From positions 1-64,000 of the forward strand of contig NZ_JANQDH010000050.1 in assembly GCF_029891735.1 (NCBI RefSeq): a stretch of DNA of 64,000 nucleotides, read 5' to 3'. Within the stretch, counting starts at the first letter, position 1, and every line of letters begins with the position of its first letter. The notes under the pieces were generated by a model. That model saw only the letters and a list, made by a program, of their open reading frames with translations. It was not told the DNA's origin and did no database searches. This DNA comes from Chrysosporum bergii ANA360D (lineage in GTDB: Bacteria; Cyanobacteriota; Cyanobacteriia; Cyanobacteriales; Nostocaceae). The translations under genes were made by a program, and so were the position numbers. Below are positions 27,918 to 35,739 of the stretch, one piece after another.

Positions 27918-29045
27918 TTATGAGATTACGGCAATACAATCAATTTCTACTAAAACATCTTTTGGCAACCGAGAAACCTGGACGCAAGCACGGGCTGGGG
28001 CTGTTTCTTCGGGGAAGTATTTAGCATAAACTGCATTGACTGCGGCAAAATCATTCATATCAGCTAAAAATACTGTGGTTTTGACCACGTTGGCAAAACT
28101 GGCACCAGAGGCTGTGAGAATAGCTTGTAAATTAGCCATGACCTGCTCTGTTTGCTTTTTCACATCATCTGTGTAAACAATATCACCTATCCGAGGATCA
28201 ATGGCAATTTGTCCAGCTACAAATATCATCTGACCAGAAGCGGCGATCGCTTGATTATAAGGACCCACGGGAGCGGGTGCGTTATCAGTACGAATTACTT
28301 GACGAGTCATATATGTCACTTTTTCTAATAGTGTTTCTTCCTTGCCAACTTCCTCCTCAGAGGTTGTTGCTTGGTAAACTTCCCCATCGGGCATTATCGC
28401 ACCGGTGAGGTCAGCATTTTTAAAGGTAGCACCGTAAATATTTGCCCCGGTTAAATCTGCTCTTCTCAGATTTGCACCATCTAGATTTGCTTTCATTAAA
28501 TTTACATTTCGCAAATCCGCTTTATCTAAATTTATTCCTTGAAGAATGGCATTTCTAAAATTTACCCCATTGAGGTTAGCTGCTCCCAAATCAGCCTCAG
28601 CAAGATTCGTTCCAGAAAAATCTCTTCCAGTTAAATCAACTGCCCCAAACTTGGCTAGATGTAAGTTAGCATTTTTGAAGTAAAGACTACTTATAATTGC
28701 TTTGCTGAAATTAGCCTGAAACAAATTAGCTCCAATAAAGTTAGCCTGATTCAGCATCGCCTGACTTAAATCAGCACCACTCAAATCTGCTAAACTGAAA
28801 TTTGCAGACTGACTGTCTTGTACATTTGTTAAATTTGCCCCTCTCAACGATGCTCTAGTAAAGTTTGTCCCTGTTAGATACGCTTTGCTCAGGTTAACAT
28901 CATTTAGTTCAGCCCCTGTCAAGTCGGCATTTTCTAGGATTATTCCACTTAAATCAGCACCTTCAAGGTTTATTCCTCTTAAACTTGCCTTTTGAAATTT
29001 CCGAACACCCTGTGCATATTGTTTTAACAATTCCTCAGCATCCAT
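27918..29045 (-). CDS. Pentapeptide-repeat protein fused to RidA
   Basis: A 375-residue protein with two unrelated parts in one frame. Residues about 15-215 are A(D/N)LxX pentapeptide repeats ([18 protein letters not shown]), a right-handed quadrilateral beta-helix. After a 30-residue acidic linker, residues 246-375 are a complete RidA/YjgF domain, an enamine/imine deaminase. It starts [20 protein letters not shown] and keeps the catalytic Arg region [16 protein letters not shown]. No stop codon separates them. An internal ATG at 28310 could give free RidA, but its Shine-Dalgarno is poor. ATG 29045 was chosen because the frame above it overlaps the upstream Nudix gene. Confidence 0.85.
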   Translation of the reverse strand: MDAEELLKQYAQGVRKFQKASLRGINLEGADLSGIILENADLTGAELNDVNLSKAYLTGTNFTRASLRGANLTNVQDSQSANFSLADLSGADLSQAMLNQANFIGANLFQANFSKAIISSLYFKNANLHLAKFGAVDLTGRDFSGTNLAEADLGAANLNGVNFRNAILQGINLDKADLRNVNLMKANLDGANLRRADLTGANIYGATFKNADLTGAIMPDGEVYQATTSEEEVGKEETLLEKVTYMTRQVIRTDNAPAPVGPYNQAIAASGQMIFVAGQIAIDPRIGDIVYTDDVKKQTEQVMANLQAILTASGASFANVVKTTVFLADMNDFAAVNAVYAKYFPEETAPARACVQVSRLPKDVLVEIDCIAVIS

Positions 29046-29091
29046 AACCAAGCTCCCCAAAATACCACTTAACCCAGTATAATCGCCAAAA

Positions 29092-29550
29092 TTATCTCTT
29101 TTCTCCCGACTGAAAACCAAACCGGGGACGCAGGCCATAATGGCGATACCGCCAATAATCCTGCAAAATCTGGTCATGGTCAAAACATAAATTACTAGGT
29201 ACACGCCAAGGCTCAAAAATGCCTACATCCTTAGCATCATCACCGGCTATTGGTTCTCCGGTGGCAGTTGCTAAAAACACAATACTAATGGTATGCTGAC
29301 GGCGATCGCGGCTGGGGTCAGAATAAACTAAAAATTGTTCAATTAACTCTACGTGCAACCCTGTTTCTTCCTCAGCTTCCCGCCTGGCTGCTACTTCCAC
29401 AGGTTCACCATAATCTACAAACCCACCGGGTATAGCCCAACCCAAGGGTGAGTTATGTCGTTCAATTAAAACTATCGGTCGATGTGGGCGATCTACCAAC
29501 TCAATAATGATGTCAACCGTGGGTGCGGGATTTTGATAACTTATAGTCAT
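29092..29550 (-). CDS. Nudix hydrolase
   Basis: A 152-residue Nudix enzyme. The Nudix box is intact: [18 protein letters not shown] followed by EEETGLHVE. Flanking features [10 protein letters not shown] and [16 protein letters not shown] resemble ADP-ribose pyrophosphatase-type enzymes, so a nucleotide-sugar substrate is plausible; it cannot be fixed from sequence alone. ATG 29550. It is followed on the same strand, 46 bases later, by the pentapeptide-RidA gene, and is divergent from malQ by 49 bases. Confidence 0.88.
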   Translation of the reverse strand: MTISYQNPAPTVDIIIELVDRPHRPIVLIERHNSPLGWAIPGGFVDYGEPVEVAARREAEEETGLHVELIEQFLVYSDPSRDRRQHTISIVFLATATGEPIAGDDAKDVGIFEPWRVPSNLCFDHDQILQDYWRYRHYGLRPRFGFQSGEKR

Positions 29551-29599
29551 AATATGATAGATTCGATGGGATGACTTGTTTCTATGTTTGAATTTAGAT

Positions 29600-31108
29600 A
29601 TGCCTTTTCCAAGATCCAGTGGTATTTTGTTGCATCCTACATCTTTTCCCAGTCGATTTGGTATTGGTGATTTGGGATTAGAGGCCTACAAGTTTATTGA
29701 TTTTCTCAGAGACAGTTACCAGCAATATTGGCAAGTCCTACCTTTAGGACCCACTGGATACGGTAATTCTCCTTATGCTGCTTATTCAGCAATGGCGGGA
29801 AACCCCATGCTGATCAGTCCAGAACAACTACAGGAACAGGGTTTATTAGCGGAGGAGGACTTTGTTAATATACCAGTATTTGACCAATGTCAGGTAGATT
29901 ATGAGCAAGTCAAAGCGGTGAAAATTCCCTTGCTCAAAACAGCTTGCCAGAATTTTAAAGTTAAGGCAACACCTTTGCAAAAAAAGGAATTTGCGGGTTT
30001 TTGTGAGAGTAAAGCTTATTGGCTCGACGATTACGCTTTATTCATGGCACTAAAAGATGCCCATAATGATACCAGCTGGCATACTTGGGAGAAGGAATTG
30101 GTGAAGCGGGAACCCGCAGCAATAGAGCAAGCTAAACAGCAGTTAGCCTCGGAAATTTTTTATTATCAGTTTATCCAGTTTGAATTTTTCCGCCAATGGT
30201 CTGAACTGAAATCTTATGCCAATATGAGCGGGGTTTACATTATTGGGGATATCCCTATTTATGTTGCTCAAGATAGCGCTGATGTCTGGGCGCACCCGCA
30301 TATCTTTTGTTTGGATGAAGAAACCAGAGAACCGGCTTTAATGGCAGGAGTTCCACCAGATTATTTTAGTGAAACTGGTCAATTGTGGGGTAATCCTGTT
30401 TATGACTGGGAAGAATTACAAAAACAAGATTTTAAATGGTGGGTTGGTCGCTTTGAAGCAATGCTGGATTATATAGATGTAATTCGCATCGACCATTTCC
30501 GGGGTTTTGAGGCTTATTGGGCTGTGGAACAAGGGGAAGTCACTGCTATGAATGGGGAATGGATGAAAGCACCGGGCGAGGAATTATTTGATGCCATTAA
30601 AGATAAACTGGGTACACTACCTGTTTTAGCGGAGGATTTGGGGGTAATTACCCCAGAGGTGGAGGCTTTGCGGGATAAGTATGACTTTCCGGGGATGAAA
30701 GTTTTGCAGTTTGCTTTTGGTTCTGATCCCGGTAATCCTTTTTTACCGTTTAACTACACACGCAATGCTGTAGTTTATACGGGAACTCACGATAATGATA
30801 CAACTGTAGGCTGGTTCAATCAAGCTAATGATTGGGAAAAGCGTAATTTATTAATGTATTTGGGTTGTATTAGTTCTGAAGGTGTCCACTGGGATGTCAT
30901 TCGACTAGCATTGAGTTCCATTGCTAATCAAGCAATTATTCCTTTGCAAGATGTGTTGGGTTTGGGAAGCGAAGGGCGAATGAACTTTCCCAGTACAGCT
31001 GAGGGTAACTGGGGTTGGCGTTATCAGCAGCCAATGTTAACTAAAGAACTGAGCGATCGCCTGAAAAATCTGACTCAATTGTATGGACGCGCTCCCCAGG
31101 AGAAATGA
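29600..31108 (+). CDS. malQ: 4-alpha-glucanotransferase (amylomaltase)
   Basis: A 502-residue GH77 enzyme that moves maltodextrin segments between glucans during glycogen turnover. It shows [21 protein letters not shown] at the N-terminus, the catalytic Asp in [14 protein letters not shown], the acid/base Glu in [12 protein letters not shown] and the [14 protein letters not shown] motif. The length is typical. ATG 29600 fits family N-termini; the TTG-led frame from 29576 adds eight residues. It stands alone, divergent from the Nudix gene. Confidence 0.97.
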   Translation: MPFPRSSGILLHPTSFPSRFGIGDLGLEAYKFIDFLRDSYQQYWQVLPLGPTGYGNSPYAAYSAMAGNPMLISPEQLQEQGLLAEEDFVNIPVFDQCQVDYEQVKAVKIPLLKTACQNFKVKATPLQKKEFAGFCESKAYWLDDYALFMALKDAHNDTSWHTWEKELVKREPAAIEQAKQQLASEIFYYQFIQFEFFRQWSELKSYANMSGVYIIGDIPIYVAQDSADVWAHPHIFCLDEETREPALMAGVPPDYFSETGQLWGNPVYDWEELQKQDFKWWVGRFEAMLDYIDVIRIDHFRGFEAYWAVEQGEVTAMNGEWMKAPGEELFDAIKDKLGTLPVLAEDLGVITPEVEALRDKYDFPGMKVLQFAFGSDPGNPFLPFNYTRNAVVYTGTHDNDTTVGWFNQANDWEKRNLLMYLGCISSEGVHWDVIRLALSSIANQAIIPLQDVLGLGSEGRMNFPSTAEGNWGWRYQQPMLTKELSDRLKNLTQLYGRAPQEK

Positions 31109-31199
31109 AACAGCGGGGTTAGATATGATTATTTATACATCTAACCTTGTATAGCGTTTCTTAAACATAGGCGATAACAAATACGAATCTTAGAAATTT

Positions 31200-31246
31200 T
31201 GTAGTGCGGGCATACTTAGACTAGTCTCAGTAAAAGTCTTGCCCGC
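31200..31246. terminator. Stem-loop between malQ and the RodZ-like gene
   Basis: gcgggca (31206-31212) pairs with tgcccgc (31240-31246) in the spacer between two convergent genes. The left part, read in reverse complement, ends gcactac and resembles the dispersed 37-bp repeat at 19688 and 48154. It may serve both convergent transcripts. Confidence 0.4.
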
Positions 31247-31258
31247 TCATTTACAAAA

Positions 31259-32029
31259 TTAAAACCTAGGTTTAGCGCCTATCTTGATTTCTTTTTCTTT
31301 CCCTGGTTCTCCCAGGGCTTGGGCTGGTTGTTGATTGATAGTCATCAACAAACTGCCTGCATTATCAGTTTTTACTGTAAGTTCCTTTTTGGCTTTCCAG
31401 GTGCGCTGAGTTCCTTCCGGGAGAATCCCCTCAAACTCAATTTTGCCATCAGCCACTACACGAATCCAAGACGATGCTTTCAGCGTGACACCAACATTTA
31501 CTGACTGACTGTCGTTGATGTGATTATGGTGATTTAATTGATCTAATTGCGGTTTTAAAACTGTTTTTTTCCTTAAATTTTGACCGCTTTCGCTGACAGT
31601 TGCGTTATTTAGTAATTGAGATAGGCTACTTACAGAACATACAATGACAAATATGTAAAGAAAGTAAAGGTGAAGAGGACGCAGTGCAATAATTGACTGA
31701 TGTTTTAGAGTAGTTGTTAAACTCACTGTGGGAGAACCTATAGGAAAATTCCTGGAAAATTCTACTCCATTTAAGCTTAATGCGTCGGCAAATTGCCTGA
31801 TTAAACCCTGAATATAAACTGGTTCCGGCAATTCGTCTAACTTACCTTGTTCGATTGCCTGTAACAACCGTTGAGGAATTTTCGTCAAAACTACCATTTC
31901 TTCCATTGACAAACCCCGTTCTTGACGAGAAGCCCACAGACGACCGCCAAGTTCTGCCAATTTTTCCGATTGTTGTTGTTTTAACGAAACCTTCGGCTGA
32001 TATTGGTCTTTACTTTTTAGCCATTTCAT
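31259..32029 (-). CDS. RodZ-like protein (HTH_25 + C-terminal DUF4115-like)
   Basis: A 256-residue membrane-anchored protein. Residues about 25-90 are a helix-turn-helix of the RodZ type ([19 protein letters not shown] and [20 protein letters not shown]). A single membrane helix lies near 122-138 ([18 protein letters not shown]). The C-terminal part is a beta-rich domain ([37 protein letters not shown]) as in DUF4115. RodZ links MreB to the wall machinery and sets rod shape. It overlaps the upstream pseudouridine synthase gene by 4 bases, so the two are translationally coupled. Confidence 0.85.
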   Translation of the reverse strand: MKWLKSKDQYQPKVSLKQQQSEKLAELGGRLWASRQERGLSMEEMVVLTKIPQRLLQAIEQGKLDELPEPVYIQGLIRQFADALSLNGVEFSRNFPIGSPTVSLTTTLKHQSIIALRPLHLYFLYIFVIVCSVSSLSQLLNNATVSESGQNLRKKTVLKPQLDQLNHHNHINDSQSVNVGVTLKASSWIRVVADGKIEFEGILPEGTQRTWKAKKELTVKTDNAGSLLMTINQQPAQALGEPGKEKEIKIGAKPRF

Positions 32030-32820
32030 GCTTTTGTTTCGCTCCTGACATCAAATGAATTTTTAACAGGTAGATGCTTAATACACTCTTGCAAAAAGCG
32101 AATTTCAGCATCTTTAAGTAAACGATATTTACCCTCGGTTAAAAAGGGTAATTTTGGCGTTTTTAATTGGATCGGGCCTATGGAAGTACGATGTAGCTTA
32201 ATTACTGGATATCCCAACTGTTGGGCTACACGGCGAATTTGTCTGTTTCTCCCCTCTTTTAAAATTATTTCTAAATGTGTATTTTTGGCAAGACTTTCTA
32301 TTAAAGTCACTTGAGCGGGAAGTGTTTTTTTTCCGTCCAAGACCACGCCTTCACGCCAATTCTCCAGCACTGCTAGGCTGGGATGTCCCTTAATCAACAC
32401 CTGATATGTCTTAGGAATACTGTGACTAGGATGGGTGAGTCCAAAAGTCAGGTTACCATCGTTAGTTAAAATTAATGCTCCTGTTGATTCTGCATCCAAA
32501 CGACCCACTGGGTGCAGACCTGAACCTAACCGTAATTGAGTAGGAAGTAAATCCAAAACGGTTTTTCTTCCTTGAGGGTCGTAGCAGGTGGAAACTACCC
32601 CGGCTGGTTTGTGTAGTAATAAGTATATTAAGCGCGGTCGCTGTTGCGGCGATAGTTGCTTACCATCTACTGAAATTTTGTCTCTTTGTGGGTCAACTTT
32701 TTGACCTAAATGGGCTACTATACCGTTGATGCAGACACGCGATCGGCGGATCATTTCTTCAGCCTCACGGCGTGAGGCAATACCCCATTGAGCTAAAATT
32801 TTTTGTAACCGTTCCTCCAT
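32026..32820 (-). CDS. RluB/RsuA-family rRNA pseudouridine synthase
   Basis: A 264-residue enzyme. An S4 RNA-binding domain is at the N-terminus ([24 protein letters not shown]). The catalytic Asp lies in [20 protein letters not shown]. Later motifs [20 protein letters not shown] are typical of the RsuA/RluB/E/F family. It probably modifies large-subunit rRNA (RluB-like), but RluE or RluF specificity cannot be excluded. ATG 32820; its stop overlaps the RodZ-like start. Confidence 0.92.
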   Translation of the reverse strand: MEERLQKILAQWGIASRREAEEMIRRSRVCINGIVAHLGQKVDPQRDKISVDGKQLSPQQRPRLIYLLLHKPAGVVSTCYDPQGRKTVLDLLPTQLRLGSGLHPVGRLDAESTGALILTNDGNLTFGLTHPSHSIPKTYQVLIKGHPSLAVLENWREGVVLDGKKTLPAQVTLIESLAKNTHLEIILKEGRNRQIRRVAQQLGYPVIKLHRTSIGPIQLKTPKLPFLTEGKYRLLKDAEIRFLQECIKHLPVKNSFDVRSETKA

Positions 32821-32918
32821 GTGTGAATTACTTTGTATACTCTAAACGTTATGTTTGGTGCTGACTGTCCATCAATGTTAAATTAAAGGCTTATTTGATT
32901 TGAGTTAGTGATAGTTCT

Positions 32919-33626
32919 ATGGAAAAGCTCCCAACTAAAAATTCATACAACATTCGCATTGTTACTAATATCCTCACAAAAGCCCTGAAGCTGTGGTTGA
33001 AATCCCAGGTCAGCCAAGTATCTCAGTTAGAAGTTGAGATCAAAGCCAGCGATGGGCAAATTCTTTCAGGTTGTATTCCCCGGGTTTCTATTACTGCTAG
33101 TGATGCTGTGTATCAAGGTCTTAATATTACACGCATTCAACTTGCCGCAGAAAATATTCAGGTGAATATAGGTTCCATACTCAAAGGTAAACAACTAAAA
33201 TTATTACAAACAGTACCAGTGTTTGGTGATCTCGTTGTTGATGAGCAGGATCTCAACAGTTCTTTATCATCAGAACTGTTATCTAGGGCTTTAGGTGAAG
33301 CAATGTTGAAAATATTACCAGAACCATGCTTAACGTTAAATAATCTCTCTTGGCAAAAAATAAGACTTGATGAAAATCAGATCATACTCAATACCATTTT
33401 ATCACCTGGAAGTCAACCCCAGTCGCTGGAAATTTATTTAAATTTAAACTTAATTAGCAACCATGAGTTAAAGCTAGAAAATATCCAAGTGATGGAAAAT
33501 AAAGTACCACTCTTGCAGCATGAGCATGGTGACACTTTGGATCTTGGCTCGGATGTGGATATTCAAGAATTGAGTTTACTTCCCGGTCAGCTAGTGTGCC
33601 GAGGAAGAATCAACGTCAATCCATGA
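32919..33626 (+). CDS. DUF2993 (LmeA-like) protein
   Basis: A 235-residue protein of the DUF2993 family, widespread in cyanobacteria and actinobacteria. The actinobacterial LmeA binds phospholipid. Visible family features are LEVEIKASDGQILSGCIPRVSI and the INIGSILKGKQLKL-like segment (here VNIGSILKGKQLKLLQ). No signal peptide or membrane helix is obvious, so its location is uncertain. ATG 32919; divergent from the pseudouridine synthase gene and convergent with cdsA. Confidence 0.8.
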   Translation: MEKLPTKNSYNIRIVTNILTKALKLWLKSQVSQVSQLEVEIKASDGQILSGCIPRVSITASDAVYQGLNITRIQLAAENIQVNIGSILKGKQLKLLQTVPVFGDLVVDEQDLNSSLSSELLSRALGEAMLKILPEPCLTLNNLSWQKIRLDENQIILNTILSPGSQPQSLEIYLNLNLISNHELKLENIQVMENKVPLLQHEHGDTLDLGSDVDIQELSLLPGQLVCRGRINVNP

Positions 33627-33644
33627 AAAAGGCGGAGTGCTGAC

Positions 33645-34514
33645 TTAGATATTTGCTATCAAAGGCAACAAGAGCGTAACAAAATAGTAGACTAACGGAG
33701 CCGTAAAAATGTAACTATCCGTGCGGTCTAAGATGCCACCGTGACCGGGGATCAGCTGGCCTGAATCCTTAACCCCTGCATCACGCTTGAGCATAGATTC
33801 TGTGAGGTCACCTAAAATACTGGAAATACCAATCAGCGATCCTAATGCCAAACCAGTCAATAAAACTTTTGGCAAATGTAAATAATAAGTTCCTGCTAAG
33901 GCCACGGCAATGCTGGCTGTGACTCCAAAAACTGCACCTTCAACAGTTTTTTTAGGGCTGATGTCAGACAAACGGGTTTTACCAAAAAATTTACCGACAA
34001 CGTAAGCGCCAATATCAGATGCCCAGATACATAAAAAAGTAAGCACTGTTAGGGTTAATCCTGTTTGTTGCCAAATATTAGCCCAATCTGTAGGCCAGTA
34101 ACCAGCTAAGGGAAGGTTACTGTTAGCTAAACTACCGAGATTGCGTAACCGCACCCAGTAACTCGATAAATAACCAACATAAAATAATCCCATAATGGAG
34201 GCGGAAATATCGGAAATGGTGGCCATTTTCGGCTGAAACAACAGGTAAAAACAAATCATTGTCCCAGCGATAGGCATGACAGCATCAGCTAAACTACCGT
34301 CAACCATACAAATCACTAATAAAACTTGGCTGACAAACATGGTGGTTTTAGCTGCAGGAAATATACCCCTAACTCGCACCAAATTAAAATATTCTTCTTG
34401 ACCTAAAAATACCATTACCGCAATGGCAATGGTAAAGTACCATCCACCCAATAGGGTGGTTACCAAAGCAAGGGCGATGGCAATAATTCCACTAATAATG
34501 CGAGACCAAGGCAT
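33645..34514 (-). CDS. cdsA: Phosphatidate cytidylyltransferase
   Basis: A 289-residue membrane enzyme that makes CDP-diacylglycerol for phosphatidylglycerol synthesis. It has seven or eight hydrophobic helices. The CdsA signature lies near the C-terminus: SDIGAYVVGKFFGKTRLSD, SPKKTVEG and the metal-binding GDLTESMLKRDAGVKDSG followed by PGHGGILDRTDS. The length is normal. ATG 34514. It precedes no obvious operon partner; cbiT lies 56 bases upstream on the same strand. Confidence 0.97.
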   Translation of the reverse strand: MPWSRIISGIIAIALALVTTLLGGWYFTIAIAVMVFLGQEEYFNLVRVRGIFPAAKTTMFVSQVLLVICMVDGSLADAVMPIAGTMICFYLLFQPKMATISDISASIMGLFYVGYLSSYWVRLRNLGSLANSNLPLAGYWPTDWANIWQQTGLTLTVLTFLCIWASDIGAYVVGKFFGKTRLSDISPKKTVEGAVFGVTASIAVALAGTYYLHLPKVLLTGLALGSLIGISSILGDLTESMLKRDAGVKDSGQLIPGHGGILDRTDSYIFTAPLVYYFVTLLLPLIANI

Positions 34515-34570
34515 AGAAGTTAGTGTGAGGTGTTATTTATCCTTTATCCCTCAGTTTTCATCCTGGGAAT

Positions 34571-35173
34571 CTAGTCTAGTTTCTCACCACTCAGGATAAA
34601 AATGGGATCAACAGCTGCAAAAGTTTGAGAAAAGCCCCGGGTCTCCAAGCGGTTAACGGCTGATTGGACAACTTCAATATTTCTGGCTCGCAACATAGAG
34701 AAGCTTTGAGAAATAGCATACAAGCCTTCTAAATTAGCGGCTGTGGCTACAACTCTACCTGATGGGGGTAAATAATTCCATACTGCCGGCAAGATATTTT
34801 GTATGGGTTTCCCTCCCTCAATGCAAACCCGGTCAGGGGTTACTTTAAGATTACGCAAACACTCAGGAGCGCTACCTTCAATTACTTCTACATTTTTCAC
34901 TTCAAAGCGATCGCAATTGTGCCTAATTAAATTAGCTACTTCTTCGTCCCGTTCCACGGCAATAATCTGTCCGTGGGGACAAAGTAGCCCGGCTTCTACG
35001 GGAATTGTCCCGGTCCCCGCGCCAATATCCCACAATACTGAATCAGGTTTTAGCCGCAGTTGAGAAATCAATAATAACCGAAGTTCTCGCTGGCTCAAGG
35101 GAATACCAGGCAAATTTTCAAACAATTCATCGGGAATACCAGGGGTAACATAAGGCCAAAGTTGGGACGGCAT
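34571..35173 (-). CDS. cbiT: Cobalt-precorrin C15-methyltransferase/decarboxylase CbiT
   Basis: A 200-residue SAM-dependent methyltransferase of the CbiT family (CobL C-terminal half), acting in cobalamin ring synthesis on precorrin-6B/7. The SAM-binding motif DIGAGTGTIPVEAGLL is followed by IIAVERDEEVANLIRHNC and the EGGKP motif. N-terminal GIPDELFENLPGIPLSQREL is typical. In cyanobacteria CbiE and CbiT are often separate; cbiE is not in the window. ATG 35173; divergent from the 35199 gene by 25 bases. Confidence 0.9.
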   Translation of the reverse strand: MPSQLWPYVTPGIPDELFENLPGIPLSQRELRLLLISQLRLKPDSVLWDIGAGTGTIPVEAGLLCPHGQIIAVERDEEVANLIRHNCDRFEVKNVEVIEGSAPECLRNLKVTPDRVCIEGGKPIQNILPAVWNYLPPSGRVVATAANLEGLYAISQSFSMLRARNIEVVQSAVNRLETRGFSQTFAAVDPIFILSGEKLD

Positions 35174-35198
35174 AGAAATACAGATTTATACTAAAGAT

Positions 35199-35498
35199 AT
35201 GAGCTTGTTCAGTGTGACTGAACCGAGTTTAGAACGACGGCCAAGTTCTGCTGTGGAGGTTCTCCAAGGTTTGAATCGATCGCCTTTGCAGCAGCCCCGG
35301 ACCATTAATATTATCAATATCAAACCTGCCTCTGAAGGTGATAAAACTTCTGTACCGGCACAATTAGAAATTTGGGCAGGAGTACATAAATACACCCTTA
35401 GTGTGAATTCGGGATCTATTAAATGTGAAGCAGAACTAGAATGGTTAGCCCATGAATTAAGTGATTGGTTGGGTATGGAAATAAGTGTTTATAGTTAA
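35199..35498 (+). CDS. Hypothetical protein (99 aa)
   Basis: No family recognised. A 99-residue soluble protein with a polar N-terminus and a beta-strand-rich centre (PAQLEIWAGVHKYTLSV), ending in an amphipathic helix (ELEWLAHELSDWLGMEIS). It starts at ATG 35199 and is followed 28 bases later by the small tatA/E gene on the same strand. Probably a conserved cyanobacterial protein, judging from its codon quality and tight spacing; the role is unknown. Confidence 0.65.
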   Translation: MSLFSVTEPSLERRPSSAVEVLQGLNRSPLQQPRTINIINIKPASEGDKTSVPAQLEIWAGVHKYTLSVNSGSIKCEAELEWLAHELSDWLGMEISVYS

Positions 35499-35525
35499 TG
35501 AAGACGGTTCAACAGGAGAAAGATA

Positions 35526-35699
35526 ATGTTTGGATTGGGATGGCCAGAAGTAGTGATAATTGCTATAGTGGCTTTAGTAGTTTTTGGTCCTAAAAAAATT
35601 CCTGAGTTGGGAAATGCACTAGGTAAAACCTTAAGGGGTTTTAAGGAAGAATTAAATTCTGATCATGATGAGGGCAATGCTGAAAAAGAACAGCAATAG
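35526..35699 (+). CDS. tatA: TatA/E-family twin-arginine translocase subunit (57 aa)
   Basis: A 57-residue single-pass membrane protein. It reads MFGLGWPEVVIIAIVALVVF, then GPKKIPELGNALGKTLRGFK, then a short acidic tail. The FGP hinge plus an amphipathic helix with paired lysines is the TatA/TatE/Hcf106-like signature of the pore component of twin-arginine protein export. The length is at the short end of the family. AGGAG at 35514-35518 lies 7 bases before ATG 35526. TatA and TatE cannot be told apart without other copies for comparison; TatB is less likely. Confidence 0.9.
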   Translation: MFGLGWPEVVIIAIVALVVFGPKKIPELGNALGKTLRGFKEELNSDHDEGNAEKEQQ

Positions 35700-35705
35700 T
35701 GGATG

Positions 35706-35732
35706 GTAGAGACGGGATCACCTCGTCTCTAC
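35706..35732. terminator. Palindromic repeat between tatA/E and cphA
   Basis: gtagagacg (35706-35714) pairs with cgtctctac (35724-35732), a 9-bp perfect stem with a 9-base loop, between two convergent genes. Same family as 27870-27897. Probably a bidirectional terminator. Confidence 0.6.
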
Positions 35733-35739
35733 TGTGTGA

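Noticed and set aside
29046-29216. N-terminal extension of the pentapeptide-RidA frame
   Set aside because: It overlaps the end of the Nudix gene in another frame. The ATG at 29045 directly precedes the repeat domain and is the better start.
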